The notes: generated by a model from the sequence alone, not told the origin. 64,000 nucleotides of DNA from an uncultured Lachnospiraceae bacterium (GCA_910577785.1 CAJTNT010000014.1:1-64000), one strand, 5' to 3'. Shown: positions 33,571 through 44,933, counted from the stretch's first letter. Numbers and translations are program-made.

Positions 33571-36570
33571 ATGGCAAATTTCCAGATACCAGGGGAGCCT
33601 GGGTACACAGAAGAAATTAGAAAATTTGAGACGACAGACCCGGCGCATGCGGATCTGTTCAATGAGGCCTTCCAGAAGCTGGTTGAAAATGACGCATACT
33701 TAAAGAGGAAAAAGCAGGACACCATGGCAGTGGACAGCTCCCTTTCTGGCACAAGCACAAACCCTGTCCAGAACAAAGCCGTGAAGGCCGCCCTGGACGG
33801 GAAATCAAGCACGGGGCATACACACGCTGCCGCCACCACCACGGCTGCGGGCTTCCTGTCGGCCGCGGACAAGCGGAAGCTGAACGGCGTAGATGAGAAT
33901 GCGAACAACTACACGCACCCATCCACGCACCCGGCCACCATGATAAGCCAGGACACAACGCATCGGTTCGTCACAGATGCGGAGAAGCAGGCCTGGGATG
34001 CCCTGTATGCGCAGCTGGTCGCATACACAGATGGGGCAATCGCCGACCTTATAGGCGGTGCGCCTGCCACTCTGGATACGCTCAAGGAAATTGCAGATGC
34101 CATTGCGGAAAATAGGGATGTAGAACAGGCCTTGAATGAGGCGATTGGCAAGAAGGCGAGCCAGGCGGAGCTGGACACCCATACAGGAAACAATATAATA
34201 CACGTCACTGCCACGGACAAGCAGGGCTGGAACAAAGATATTGCGGAAAGGGAAGTGGCGTTCACCCAGGCGGCCACCAGGGCAAACATTGTTTCTAGGG
34301 AGAAGGTAAAAGTCCTTTTGGGGAAGATCAGGAAATGGTTTGCGGACATGAAGGCGGTTGCCTTCACAGGCAGCTATACGGACCTTATAAATAAGCCAGA
34401 GATACCAAGCGCTGTCAGGGTCAAGGGGGATGCCGAGAAAGACTACCGGGTTGGGGACGTGAACCTCACGGCTGAGAATATCGGCGCGGCTGCGGAGGAT
34501 GGAAGCAATGCAGGCAAGTTTGTCCTCAAAAAACAGGGGGGCAGTCCTGGCTGGGATACAGCATATAGAGATTTGGCGGATTATTGTTCCTATGGCGCGA
34601 CACCGAAATATTACCGTATTAAATTGCCAGGCATTCAGACAGTAGGGATAATGCTGTACATGGAGCTTTCGTTCCGGCAGAGCCAAACTGAAGGCATGGG
34701 CGGGAAGCTGATGGTGGCAGCCAGGCATACCTCCGTGGCCCCATACACCTGGCAGAATATAAGATGCGCTGTTTCCGGGACGCTCGGGGATAATATTGGG
34801 GTGTTTGCAAGCGACGGCATGTACTTTTATATTTCGGGCGGAAACTCATATTCAGGCATTTCAGTGGACAGGATCCTGGCAGGCGATACGGCCAGGTACC
34901 ATGACCTGTCAGGCGTGGAGATTGACACTGTGGACTCGCTGCCCGAAACATACCAGACTGCGGCAGTGGAATATACGGTCAGCAAGGCCTACCTAGATAG
35001 CCATTTCGTTCCTGACTATATAAGTATTAAGGTAACAGAATTCATGGGTGGCATAGGGTGGAAGAAGATAGCCGTAATTAATGCCGGAAGCGTTGTTCTT
35101 GAATCCTGCACGGTCACTATACGCAGGGGATTTTCCTATAACCAAGATGAAACACATAAGATAGACTTCATATGTGCCAGGAATAAGAAAGGGTTTGCGC
35201 CAATATATGACATGGCAAGCACGCACCTAATAACAAAAATTAGGTGCGTGGAAAATGCAGATGGGAAATGCTACTTAGAAGTTTATTATGGTGGGACAAT
35301 GAATAATATTGTGGAAATCATAGTGACATACGCGTCAAACTCTTACAAAATGGGCACCGGGGTAATCAAAACGTACAATTGGAAAGCGATGGACATAGAA
35401 GATGACACAGAGACCCCAGGCTCTGGTACGGTCACAGCAACTTATGATATGCCTGCAAATTTCAACACAACGATGCTTGCTATGGCGGACGGAAGTAATG
35501 TCAATGGCGTATGGGAGGGGCTGGCCGCAGGCTCTGCCTTAGGGAAATTTGACAATACTAACGGAGACTTAGGCCGGAAGCCCCCATCCTATATAGGGGA
35601 CGGAAGGGCCAGGTTCCGCATGATGCGTGGCTTTAAAGGGTTGGATGACCCGCCTGGTTATATGGACTGCCTTCTGATGAACACCTATAGGGACAGCACG
35701 CAAAAATATGCGACGGCTTTGGGGATCTTAAAAAAAGAAGGCTGCCCGAGGGCATATATTGCAGTCGGGGATGCGTCAGCTGAAAGGTGGAACGCCCAGG
35801 CAGAGCTGGTTACCACGGCAAACATAAGCACGGTTGGGATTGCCCGGGCAGATGAAGCCATGGGGAGGCGCATCATCCCGGATACTGCGGATAAAAATTT
35901 CAGCCTCCTGGCAGCGGCTGGGATGTATGGGGTAAGCGGGGCCGGCGGGAAGGTATCCGGCGCCCCGGTCATGGATGGATATGGATCCCTGAACTGGTCA
36001 ATAGCCACCCTGGACTGTGGCAGGGGCAAGAAGCTGCAGGCTGCGGCTGCAATGTACGATAGGGCCGATGATAAAAAACCCGCAGGGGTCTGGCTTAGGG
36101 AGTTAGGCCATGGGTCATGGTTCCGCATAGACGCACTGGGCGCATACAGGGCGCTTGACGTGTTCAGCGGGGATATTGAGTTAGACGAAACGGGAAGCCA
36201 GTTTGCATGGGCTGACGCCACAGATGGGTTTGGCGGGAATTACCTTAAATCCATGGGAGGGGACGGGGAAAGCCAGACGAAGTTCATGCATCTGCGGACA
36301 TACGGGTATGCCAGCGACCTGCCAGGGACGAAATTTACCTTTGTTACGGAGCATGTCATCACTATTACGGAAAATGACTATGGATTAGATACAGATGCAG
36401 CTGTAGGTGCGCCGGTCATGGCCGGGGGGAGAAATTTTGGGGGCATAGAATACTGTGGGACTACAGGAAATACCTTAAACGGTATTGCACTAGCGGCAAA
36501 GAAGTTTGGCGACCAGATGGATGCTGCCAGCATCCATGTGACCAAGGTGGAGTTTCTTTATTCAGCGTAA
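33571..36570 (+). CDS. tail fibre protein
   Basis: A 999-residue host-recognition fibre. The N-terminus has phage-fibre motifs: NPVQNKAVKAAL, GKSSTGHTHAAATTTAAGFL, YTHPSTHP and AIADLIGGAPATLDTLKEIA. The middle (residues about 340-640) is beta-rich with lower GC. The C-terminal approximately 330 residues carry a receptor-tip-like domain (YMDCLLMNTYRDSTQKYATA, GAPVMAGGRNFGGIEYC). Shifts in base composition within the gene suggest domain swapping. No separate chaperone gene is visible downstream. Confidence 0.85.
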   Translation: MANFQIPGEPGYTEEIRKFETTDPAHADLFNEAFQKLVENDAYLKRKKQDTMAVDSSLSGTSTNPVQNKAVKAALDGKSSTGHTHAAATTTAAGFLSAADKRKLNGVDENANNYTHPSTHPATMISQDTTHRFVTDAEKQAWDALYAQLVAYTDGAIADLIGGAPATLDTLKEIADAIAENRDVEQALNEAIGKKASQAELDTHTGNNIIHVTATDKQGWNKDIAEREVAFTQAATRANIVSREKVKVLLGKIRKWFADMKAVAFTGSYTDLINKPEIPSAVRVKGDAEKDYRVGDVNLTAENIGAAAEDGSNAGKFVLKKQGGSPGWDTAYRDLADYCSYGATPKYYRIKLPGIQTVGIMLYMELSFRQSQTEGMGGKLMVAARHTSVAPYTWQNIRCAVSGTLGDNIGVFASDGMYFYISGGNSYSGISVDRILAGDTARYHDLSGVEIDTVDSLPETYQTAAVEYTVSKAYLDSHFVPDYISIKVTEFMGGIGWKKIAVINAGSVVLESCTVTIRRGFSYNQDETHKIDFICARNKKGFAPIYDMASTHLITKIRCVENADGKCYLEVYYGGTMNNIVEIIVTYASNSYKMGTGVIKTYNWKAMDIEDDTETPGSGTVTATYDMPANFNTTMLAMADGSNVNGVWEGLAAGSALGKFDNTNGDLGRKPPSYIGDGRARFRMMRGFKGLDDPPGYMDCLLMNTYRDSTQKYATALGILKKEGCPRAYIAVGDASAERWNAQAELVTTANISTVGIARADEAMGRRIIPDTADKNFSLLAAAGMYGVSGAGGKVSGAPVMDGYGSLNWSIATLDCGRGKKLQAAAAMYDRADDKKPAGVWLRELGHGSWFRIDALGAYRALDVFSGDIELDETGSQFAWADATDGFGGNYLKSMGGDGESQTKFMHLRTYGYASDLPGTKFTFVTEHVITITENDYGLDTDAAVGAPVMAGGRNFGGIEYCGTTGNTLNGIALAAKKFGDQMDAASIHVTKVEFLYSA

Positions 36571-36725
36571 ATTTATTTAGCCCAAAGCCAAGCCATTGGG
36601 CTGGCAGGCTCTGGCCCCGGCCTATATCCCTGCACAGGAGGGGGGGTAATGGGGAGGGGGAGCAAAAAAATGTGAAATTTCTAAGCTAGGCAGGCTAAAA
36701 TAGGGAAAGAAAGGATGGTATTTAC

Positions 36726-37157
36726 ATGAAAGCTGGGATTTTATCTGCAATAGGGGTTTTTGGTGGCGCAGTCGCGTCGCTGTTTGGCGGCTTTGACGCC
36801 GCCCTGGAGACGCTGCTGATCTTTATGGGGGCGGACTACATAACAGGCCTCATCGTTGCTGGGATATTCCACAGGAGCGAGAAGACAAGCAGCGGGGCGC
36901 TGGAGAGCCGCGCCGGGTGGAAGGGGCTCTGCCGGAAGGGCGTCACGCTCCTGGTTGTGCTGGTGGCATGCCGCCTGGACCTTATGCTGGGCAGCAGCTT
37001 CATCCGGGATGCGGCAGTGATTGCGTTCATAGCCAACGAGGCCATATCCATCGTTGAGAACGCCGGGCTTATGGGCATACCGCTGCCCATGCCCGTCCTG
37101 AAGGCGATTGACGTATTGAAGAATAAATCGGAAAGTGGGGATAAAACAAGTGGTTAA
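36726..37157 (+). CDS. phage holin
   Basis: A 143-residue membrane protein of the toxin-secretion/phage-lysis holin family (phage_holin_4). TLLIFMGADYITGLIVAGIF, WKGLCRKGVTLLVVLVACRL and AFIANEAISIVENAGLMGIP are family signatures, giving three to four membrane segments. ATG 36726 follows AAAGAAAGGATGG. It makes membrane holes for endolysin release. A weak hairpin, AGCCCAA/TTGGGCT, at 36579-36602 separates it from the fibre. Confidence 0.92.
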   Translation: MKAGILSAIGVFGGAVASLFGGFDAALETLLIFMGADYITGLIVAGIFHRSEKTSSGALESRAGWKGLCRKGVTLLVVLVACRLDLMLGSSFIRDAAVIAFIANEAISIVENAGLMGIPLPMPVLKAIDVLKNKSESGDKTSG

Positions 37158-37308
37158 GATTGTATTTAAAAATGGCTGTGTCGTGAAATGGAAGGAAAAG
37201 GAATATACTGACTATAAGTATGACGGGAAATGCTTTATCTTAATCAAAAAAGGGAAATGGGCTGCATTTTATAATATGGATAGTGTCGTTTCCATCATAG
37301 TAAAATAA
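37150..37308 (+). CDS. small phage protein between holin and endolysin
   Basis: A 52-residue basic protein from GTG 37150, overlapping the holin end by eight bases (MVKIVFKNGCVVKWKEKEYT start; KKGKWAAFYNMDSVVSIIV end). It looks like a compact beta-sheet. Similar tiny proteins occur beside lysis genes in clostridial prophages. Function unknown. Confidence 0.55.
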   Translation: MVKIVFKNGCVVKWKEKEYTDYKYDGKCFILIKKGKWAAFYNMDSVVSIIVK

Positions 37309-37324
37309 AAAGGGAGGGAACCTT

Positions 37325-38146
37325 ATGATTTCAAACTGTGGGCATGACGAGCGGGGAAAGTACTCTGGCGGGGCAGCAGGCGACCAGACAGGCACGGAAT
37401 GGGCGGTCATCAAGTGGTACAGCAGGCCATGGAAGTGCGTGCTACGGCATCCGGATAAAAAAGTACGGGGCATGATTGCACGGATGGCAAAGGCGGCAGC
37501 AGAAAATAATTTAGTCGGTTATGACCAGGCACAGCGTTACACGTTTTGGGAACACCTGAAAGCATCTGGCTATGACCCGGCCAAGATTACGGTAAAGTGC
37601 GAGGCGGACTGCAGCTCAGGGGTGGCGGCAATCGTGAAGGCCGTGGGCTGCCGCCTGGGGATCCAAAAGCTGAAAGATGTGAGTATCTATTGTTACACTG
37701 GCAATCTGCGGGCAGCTTTAAGGGCAGCGGGATTTAAAGTGTTGACAAGTAACAAATATCTGACATCGGATGCGTATTTGCTTGAGGGCGATGTGCTGCT
37801 GAATGACGGGGCGCATACGGCGATAAACGTGATGAATGGCTCAAAGGCAGCGGATTCCACAGTAACATCACAAAACGGCGTAGAAGTTGACGTCAAAATT
37901 GACGCAGCGCAGAAATTTAACAAGGGGCTTGCAGGCACATACAAGGTCACGGCATCCGCGCTGAACCTGAGGGCGGGGGCCGGAGCTGACAAGGCATTCC
38001 TCACAGAAATGCCGAAAGGCTCAAAGGCAAAGTGCTATGGGTATTACACGGATGTGTCCGGGACAAAGTGGCTTTATGTAGAGGCGGCAGTAGCTGGTAA
38101 GAGGTATACAGGTTTTGCCAGCAGCAGATATCTTGCCAAACAATAA
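37325..38146 (+). CDS. endolysin with C-terminal SH3 domain
   Basis: A 273-residue lysis enzyme, ATG 37325 behind GGGAGGG. The N-terminal approximately 190 residues look like an NlpC/P60-type cysteine amidohydrolase: VKCEADCSSGVAAIVKAVG with the candidate catalytic cysteine and NDGAHTAINVM with the candidate histidine. Residues about 205-273 are a bacterial SH3 cell-wall-binding domain (YKVTASALNLRAGAGADKAF, KWLYVEAAVAG, then YTGFASSRYL). It degrades peptidoglycan at the end of infection. No signal peptide, consistent with holin-dependent release. Confidence 0.88.
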   Translation: MISNCGHDERGKYSGGAAGDQTGTEWAVIKWYSRPWKCVLRHPDKKVRGMIARMAKAAAENNLVGYDQAQRYTFWEHLKASGYDPAKITVKCEADCSSGVAAIVKAVGCRLGIQKLKDVSIYCYTGNLRAALRAAGFKVLTSNKYLTSDAYLLEGDVLLNDGAHTAINVMNGSKAADSTVTSQNGVEVDVKIDAAQKFNKGLAGTYKVTASALNLRAGAGADKAFLTEMPKGSKAKCYGYYTDVSGTKWLYVEAAVAGKRYTGFASSRYLAKQ

Positions 38147-38320
38147 GCGAAGTGGCATATTGGCCTTATCCATCCCGAAAATTCACTTTCTCCCCCTTGA
38201 TATTTTTATTCTTTTTATTTATAATCGCTGTAGGGATAGAAGTGTTTGGATAGGAAATAGTTGCATGATGTCCGCAAAATGTCCGCATACCATGCCAAAA
38301 CATTGAAAAACGCTAGCGAT

Positions 38321-38371
38321 ACAACTTGACTTTTAATCAAGTTGTCCGGGGTTCGAATCCCCGATGTCTCA
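38321..38371 (+). pseudogene. tRNA-Lys(TTT) 3' fragment, attachment-site scar
   Basis: The segment contains an anticodon arm CTTGA-CTTTTAA-TCAAG (38325-38341, anticodon TTT at 38332-38334), variable loop, T arm CGGGG-TTCGAAT-CCCCG (38347-38363), acceptor 3' strand ATGTCTC and discriminator A (38371). The 5' half, D arm and acceptor partner GAGACAT are absent; the upstream bases are unrelated. This is the typical duplicate left when an element integrates in the anticodon region of tRNA-Lys. The intact tRNA should lie beyond the left edge of the window. Confidence 0.8.
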
Positions 38372-38406
38372 TTGTGGAAAGCCTTTAAAATGGGCATTTC
38401 CGAGAG

Positions 38407-38436
38407 AAAAGCACTCCAATAAATGGGGTGCTTTTT
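38407..38436 (+). terminator. intrinsic terminator after tRNA-Lys scar
   Basis: AAAAGCACTCC/GGGGTGCTTTT stem (one G:U) with a seven-base loop, ending in a T run. It would end tRNA-Lys transcription in the uninterrupted locus. Confidence 0.8.
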
Positions 38437-38539
38437 ATGTTTGGCTAATATTTGGCTAACAGGGCACGGAATCAATGGGCTGCCCCCTTTCTCCTCGCAG
38501 GTAACATGGGTGAAATGTGATCTATCAAAAAAATTCTAA

Positions 38540-38568
38540 TTGACAAACCCGCCATTGCCATGTATAAT
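38540..38568 (+). promoter_or_regulatory. promoter of the DUF177-rpmF operon
   Basis: Consensus TTGACA (38540-38545), 17-base spacer and TATAAT (38563-38568), 26 bases before the DUF177 start. Confidence 0.9.
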
Positions 38569-38594
38569 ATACCAGGTATGGATAGGAGACTGTC

Positions 38595-39116
38595 ATGAAA
38601 GTAGAGTTAGCAGATTTGATTTCCTGTGAAGACCAGGAGATGTCAAGGCAGGTGGAGATTACGCTTACATCCTTTGATTCGAGGCTGGGGCGGTTCCCCA
38701 TCGTGAAGAAAGAGCCATTTGCCATACGGTTTGCCAATGAGGGCAATCGGCGGTTATTGATACAGGGAGAGGCGGAGCTTACCATTGCAATTCCATGTGA
38801 CCGGTGCCTAGAGATGACAGACCAGGCATTTCACCTGAACATTGATAAGGAGATTGACCTTACGGGTGAGAAGGAAGAGATGCGCCTGGAGGAAATGGAC
38901 TTCATGGCAGGGACGAGCCTGGATGTGGATCAGCTTTTGTTTGGAGAGATTCTGGTGAGCTGGCCGATGAAGGTTCTGTGCAGGGAGGATTGCAAGGGCA
39001 TCTGCAGAAGATGCGGGGCGAACCTGAACCTGGCAGAGTGTCAATGCCCCCAGGCAGAACTGGATCCAAGAATGGCGGCAATCCAGGATATTTTTAACAA
39101 ATTTAAGGAGGTGTGA
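38595..39116 (+). CDS. yceD: DUF177 (YceD) family protein
   Basis: A 173-residue protein of the DUF177 family, implicated in 23S rRNA accumulation and large-subunit biogenesis in bacteria and plastids. Typical features are CDRCLEM and the C-terminal CREDCKGICRRCGANLNLAECQC segment, which may bind zinc. It is nearly always encoded immediately before rpmF, as here, with five bases between. Start ATG 38595. Confidence 0.92.
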   Translation: MKVELADLISCEDQEMSRQVEITLTSFDSRLGRFPIVKKEPFAIRFANEGNRRLLIQGEAELTIAIPCDRCLEMTDQAFHLNIDKEIDLTGEKEEMRLEEMDFMAGTSLDVDQLLFGEILVSWPMKVLCREDCKGICRRCGANLNLAECQCPQAELDPRMAAIQDIFNKFKEV

Positions 39117-39121
39117 TTACA

Positions 39122-39301
39122 ATGTCAATCTGTCCCAAGAATAAATCTTCCAAGGCGAGAAGGGATAAGAGGAGGGCAAACTGGAAAATGACTGCCCCGA
39201 CGCTGGTAAAATGCAGCAAATGTGGCGAGCTGATGATGCCCCACAGAGTATGCAGGAGCTGCGGAAGCTATAACAAGAAAGAGATTATTCCCCAGGATTA
39301 A
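39122..39301 (+). CDS. rpmF: 50S ribosomal protein L32
   Basis: A 59-residue protein, ATG 39122 behind AAGGAGGTGATT. It has the L32 N-terminus CPKNKSSKARRDKRRANW and a zinc ribbon C-x2-C...C-x2-C (KCSKCGELMMPHRVCRSCG). It retains the zinc-binding form of L32. It is co-transcribed with DUF177. Confidence 0.97.
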   Translation: MSICPKNKSSKARRDKRRANWKMTAPTLVKCSKCGELMMPHRVCRSCGSYNKKEIIPQD

Positions 39302-39314
39302 GGAAGAGCCGGAG

Positions 39315-39412
39315 GGGGCTGTCGCATGGAGCATGGAACCGTGTAATGAGATGCAAGTCATTTGCAGGCGCATCATTACAGGATCGTGCGCTTTATGCGA
39401 CAGCCCCTTTTT
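39315..39412 (+). terminator. long inverted repeat ending in a T tract (terminator or repeat element)
   Basis: Arms GGGGCTGTCGCAT (39315-39327) and ATGCGACAGCCCC (39395-39407) pair perfectly and are followed by TTTTT. The 67-base loop contains a second, imperfect stem (GTAATGAGATGC against GCGCATCATTAC). It can end the rpmF transcript. The large structured loop also resembles a miniature mobile repeat. Confidence 0.7.
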
Positions 39413-39486
39413 ACTACCATGGGTGATGCATTCACAAGATGCGAAGGAACGGTTCCATCATAGAATAGCAAAGGAGAGGATTTGAG

Positions 39487-41657
<2,171 letters not shown>

Positions 41658-41678
41658 CAAAAGGATAGGTGATGGAGC

Positions 41679-43139
41679 ATGTATGATGTGGCAATTATCG
41701 GAGCAGGCGTATCAGGGGCTGCCTGCGCAAGGGAGCTTTCCAGATATCGGCTGCGTATCTGCGTGGTGGAGAAGGAGGAGGACGTATGCTGCGGCACTTC
41801 CAAAGCCAACAGCGCCATTGTCCATGCAGGGTTTGACGCAGCGTGCGGCAGCCTGATGGCGAAGCTGAACGTGGAAGGGAACGCGATGATGGATGGGGCG
41901 GCGCGGGAGCTGGATTTTCCTTTCCGGCGGAACGGTTCTTTGGTGGTATGCCTCCGGGAAGAGGAACAGCCGGCGCTGCAGACTCTGTATGATAAGGGCG
42001 TCAGGAATGGCGTCAAAGGCCTGCGTATCATCGGCCGGGAAGAATTGGCAGCAATGGAGCCAAATATTTCTGAACAGGCGGCTGCCGCCCTGTACGCCCC
42101 CACGGGAGGCATTGTGTGTCCCTTTGGCATGAATATCGCCTATGCGGAAAATGCTGCGGAAAACGGGGTGGAGTTCCAGTTTGATACGGAAGTGATTAAG
42201 ATATCGAAAAAAGGAGATTTTTGGTCGCTTAAGACCAGCAAGGGCGAAATTGAGGCCAGGTACGTGGTAAATGCGGCAGGCGTATACGCGGACAAATTCC
42301 ATAACATGGTAAGCCGCAAGAAGCTGCACATTACCCCAAGGCGCGGGGATTACTGTCTTTTGGACCGTTCCGCGGAAGGCTTTGTCAACCATACGGTGTT
42401 CCAGCTGCCCAATGCATTTGGCAAGGGCGTACTGGTCACCCCCACAGTCCATGGGAACACGCTGGTGGGGCCTACGGCCATTGACATTGAAGACAAGGAG
42501 GGGACAAATACGACCCAGGCAGGCATCGACGAGCTGCTCCGCAAGGCGGGCGCCGCCGTCCGGGGACTTCCCATCCGTCAGGTCATCACATCCTTTGCCG
42601 GGCTGCGCGCCCATGAGGATGGGGGTGAGTTCTGTATTGGGGAACTGGAAGACGCCAGGGGCTTTGTGGACTGTGCAGGCATTGAGTCTCCAGGCCTAAG
42701 CAGCGCCCCGGCGATTGGCAAGATGGTGGCGGGAATCATCCGGGATCTGTCACATGCGGAAGAAAATCCCCATTTCAAAGCCACACGCAAGGGCATCTTA
42801 GACCCCAAAGCCCTGCCGCGTGGGCAGCGGGCAGCTCTTATCAAGGAAAATCCTGCTTATGGCAACATCATCTGCCGCTGTGAGATGATTTCCGAGGGCG
42901 AAATTATCGACGCCATCCGCCGTCCGTTAGGCGCCAGATCCCTAGATGGGGTAAAGCGCAGGACCCGCGCTGGCATGGGCCGCTGCCAGTCCGGCTTCTG
43001 CTCTCCGCGGACGATGGAGATCCTTGCAAGGGAATGGGGGGAAGACCTGTCGGAAATCACCAAATCCGGCGGGGCGTCCAGGATGATTGCAGGGAGGAAC
43101 AAATATATCGAAATGAGGAAAACATATGCTGAAATATGA
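41679..43139 (+). CDS. FAD-dependent glycerol-3-phosphate dehydrogenase-like protein with [2Fe-2S] BFD domain
   Basis: A 486-residue flavoprotein. The N-terminal Rossmann motif is VAIIGAGVSGAACAREL, followed by DAO-family segments (KANSAIVHAGFDAACGSLMA, PTVHGNTLVGPTAIDIEDKE). The C-terminal approximately 90 residues form a BFD-like [2Fe-2S] domain with C-x-C...C-x4-C (ICRCEMISEGEI ... GRCQSGFC). This arrangement corresponds to clostridial GlpA-type anaerobic glycerol-3-phosphate dehydrogenases. It likely oxidises the product of glpK and overlaps the next gene by 14 bases. Confidence 0.88.
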   Translation: MYDVAIIGAGVSGAACARELSRYRLRICVVEKEEDVCCGTSKANSAIVHAGFDAACGSLMAKLNVEGNAMMDGAARELDFPFRRNGSLVVCLREEEQPALQTLYDKGVRNGVKGLRIIGREELAAMEPNISEQAAAALYAPTGGIVCPFGMNIAYAENAAENGVEFQFDTEVIKISKKGDFWSLKTSKGEIEARYVVNAAGVYADKFHNMVSRKKLHITPRRGDYCLLDRSAEGFVNHTVFQLPNAFGKGVLVTPTVHGNTLVGPTAIDIEDKEGTNTTQAGIDELLRKAGAAVRGLPIRQVITSFAGLRAHEDGGEFCIGELEDARGFVDCAGIESPGLSSAPAIGKMVAGIIRDLSHAEENPHFKATRKGILDPKALPRGQRAALIKENPAYGNIICRCEMISEGEIIDAIRRPLGARSLDGVKRRTRAGMGRCQSGFCSPRTMEILAREWGEDLSEITKSGGASRMIAGRNKYIEMRKTYAEI

Positions 43140-44397
43140 TATTGTGGTCATAGGGGGCGGCCCGGCGGGGCTTGCGGCGGCAATTTCCGCCAAGCGCAGG
43201 GGAGCGGAGTCCATTGTGGTGCTGGAGCGTGACAAAGAACTGGGCGGCATTTTAAACCAGTGTATCCACAATGGTTTTGGCCTCCACACGTTCCAGGAGG
43301 AACTGACCGGCCCGGAATATGCGGCCCGGTATATAGAACAGCTGGAGGAAGAGCGGATTGCATATCAATTGAATACGATGGTGATGGAGATTACGCCAGA
43401 CAAGGTGGTCACCGCCATGAACCGTGAAGCGGGCATGTTTGAGATCCAGGCAAAAGCGGTTGTCCTGGCGATGGGATGCCGGGAGCGTGCGCGGGGCGCA
43501 TTGAACATCCCCGGATACCGCCCAGCTGGCGTCTATTCCGCAGGCACGGCACAGCGCCTGGTCAATATGGAAGGCTACATGCCAGGCCGGGAAGCGGTTA
43601 TCTTAGGCTCTGGCGATATTGGCCTGATTATGGCCAGGAGGATGACCCTGGAGGGGGCGAAAGTAAAAGCAGTGGTGGAATTGCTGCCCTATTCCGGCGG
43701 CCTGAAGCGGAACATCGTCCAATGCCTGGATGACTTTGGCATCCCGCTGAAACTAAGCCATACGGTTGTGGACATTAGAGGCAAAGAGCGGGTGGAGGGC
43801 GTCACCATCGCCCAGGTCGGCCCAGACCGCAGGCCAATCCCAGGTACGGAGGAGCATTACAGCTGCGACACCCTGCTTTTGTCCTGTGGCTTAATCCCAG
43901 AGAATGAGCTTTCCAGAGGCCTGGGTGTGGAGATCAGCCCCATTACGTCCGGGCCGCTCGTAAATGAATGCCTGGAGACAAATGTGGATGGCGTATTTGC
44001 CTGCGGCAATGTGCTCCATGTGCATGATCTGGTGGATTTTGTGTCAGAAGAGGCCTCGGCGGCGGGAGAGCATGCGGCGGAATATATCCTAAGCGGTGCA
44101 GGGCGCTCAGGCTCCCAGGGCAGGGAGGTTCCGATTGAAGCGGTGGAAGGCGTGCGCTATACGGTGCCGCGGACCATCAGCCCCGAGCGGATGGGTGAGA
44201 AGCATACGGTGCGCTTCCGCGTGAGCGATGTCTATCGGGATTGCTATGTGTCTGTCTATTTTAATGCGAAACGGGTGATACACCGCAGGCGGCCGGTGAT
44301 GGCGCCTGGGGAAATGGAAGCGGTTGTGCTGAAGAAAGAGCAGCTGGCGGCATTTCCAGAGTTATCCCAGATTACGGTGAAGGTTGAGAGGCAGTAG
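43126..44397 (+). CDS. NAD(P)/FAD-dependent oxidoreductase of the glycerol operon
   Basis: A 423-residue pyridine nucleotide-disulfide oxidoreductase-like protein. It has FAD motif DIVVIGGGPAGLAAAISAKR, the NAD(P)-binding motif AVILGSGDIGLIMARRMT and the final FAD contact TNVDGVFACGNVLHVHDL. It also contains NQCIHNGFGLHTFQEELTGP, a cluster characteristic of this clostridial family. It probably passes electrons from the neighbouring dehydrogenase to NAD(P) or another carrier, in complex with the DUF1667 protein. Genes overlap, so expression is coupled. Confidence 0.88.
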   Translation: MLKYDIVVIGGGPAGLAAAISAKRRGAESIVVLERDKELGGILNQCIHNGFGLHTFQEELTGPEYAARYIEQLEEERIAYQLNTMVMEITPDKVVTAMNREAGMFEIQAKAVVLAMGCRERARGALNIPGYRPAGVYSAGTAQRLVNMEGYMPGREAVILGSGDIGLIMARRMTLEGAKVKAVVELLPYSGGLKRNIVQCLDDFGIPLKLSHTVVDIRGKERVEGVTIAQVGPDRRPIPGTEEHYSCDTLLLSCGLIPENELSRGLGVEISPITSGPLVNECLETNVDGVFACGNVLHVHDLVDFVSEEASAAGEHAAEYILSGAGRSGSQGREVPIEAVEGVRYTVPRTISPERMGEKHTVRFRVSDVYRDCYVSVYFNAKRVIHRRRPVMAPGEMEAVVLKKEQLAAFPELSQITVKVERQ

Positions 44398-44444
44398 GGG
44401 GAGGGGCTATTCCTTTTCCGGTAAAGTAAGGAGATGCAGAGAGT

Positions 44445-44804
44445 ATGCAAGTAAAGGAATTAATTTGTATTGGGTGTCCGTTGGGGTGTCCGCTGAAAGT
44501 GGAATTGGAAGGCGGGCAGGTAATGGGCGTTACCGGGAATACCTGCAGACGGGGGGATGCGTATGCCCGCAAGGAAGTGACAAATCCAACCCGGATTGTG
44601 ACCAGTTCTGTGGCGGTAGAAGGCGGGAGCCTTGCGGTCGTGTCGGTAAAGACCAGGGAGGATATCCCCAAAGGCAAGATTTTTGAGATTATGGAAGCAT
44701 TAAAAGGCGTGAAGGTGCAGGCGCCGATCCATATCGGGGATGTGGTCGTCCAGGATGTGGCAGGTACCGGCGTGGATATTATTGCCACGAAAAATGTATG
44801 GTGA
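44445..44804 (+). CDS. DUF1667 protein, small subunit of the flavoprotein complex
   Basis: A 119-residue protein with an N-terminal C-x2-G-C-x2-GC pattern (CIGCPLGCPLKVELEGG), NTCRRGDAYARKEVTNPTRI and the C-terminal VDIIATKNVW, all signatures of DUF1667. It regularly follows the two FAD proteins in clostridial glycerol operons and probably carries an iron-sulfur centre. ATG 44445 lies 47 bases after the preceding stop. Confidence 0.9.
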   Translation: MQVKELICIGCPLGCPLKVELEGGQVMGVTGNTCRRGDAYARKEVTNPTRIVTSSVAVEGGSLAVVSVKTREDIPKGKIFEIMEALKGVKVQAPIHIGDVVVQDVAGTGVDIIATKNVW

Positions 44805-44834
44805 CAGGATGGCGGCAGTGATGCACGAAAAGCT

Positions 44835-44933
44835 CCCCTTTGCATATAATAAAAGAACATAATAGGCTTTCAGAGTCTCGTTGTGCCTGTGATTGCGGGA
44901 AGATTTACGGAGAGACGATCCTATGCAAAGGGG
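44835..44933. repeat. 12-bp inverted repeat flanking the next gene's leader
   Basis: CCCCTTTGCATA (44835-44846) and TATGCAAAGGGG (44922-44933) are perfectly complementary over 75 intervening bases. The right arm includes the Shine-Dalgarno AAAGGGGGG of the gene at 44941 and is followed by GGTTTTT. It may end the glycerol operon, or cover the ribosome site. A TATAAT lies at 44845-44850 without a good -35. Confidence 0.6.

Noticed and set aside
36579..36602. Hairpin after the tail fibre as a terminator
   Set aside because: Only seven pairs and no T tract; lysis genes probably are read from the same late transcript.
38215..38475. Minus-strand frame across the tRNA-Lys fragment
   Set aside because: It reads through tRNA arms (SGIRTPDNLIKS is a common artefact of tRNA-Lys) and has no ribosome site.
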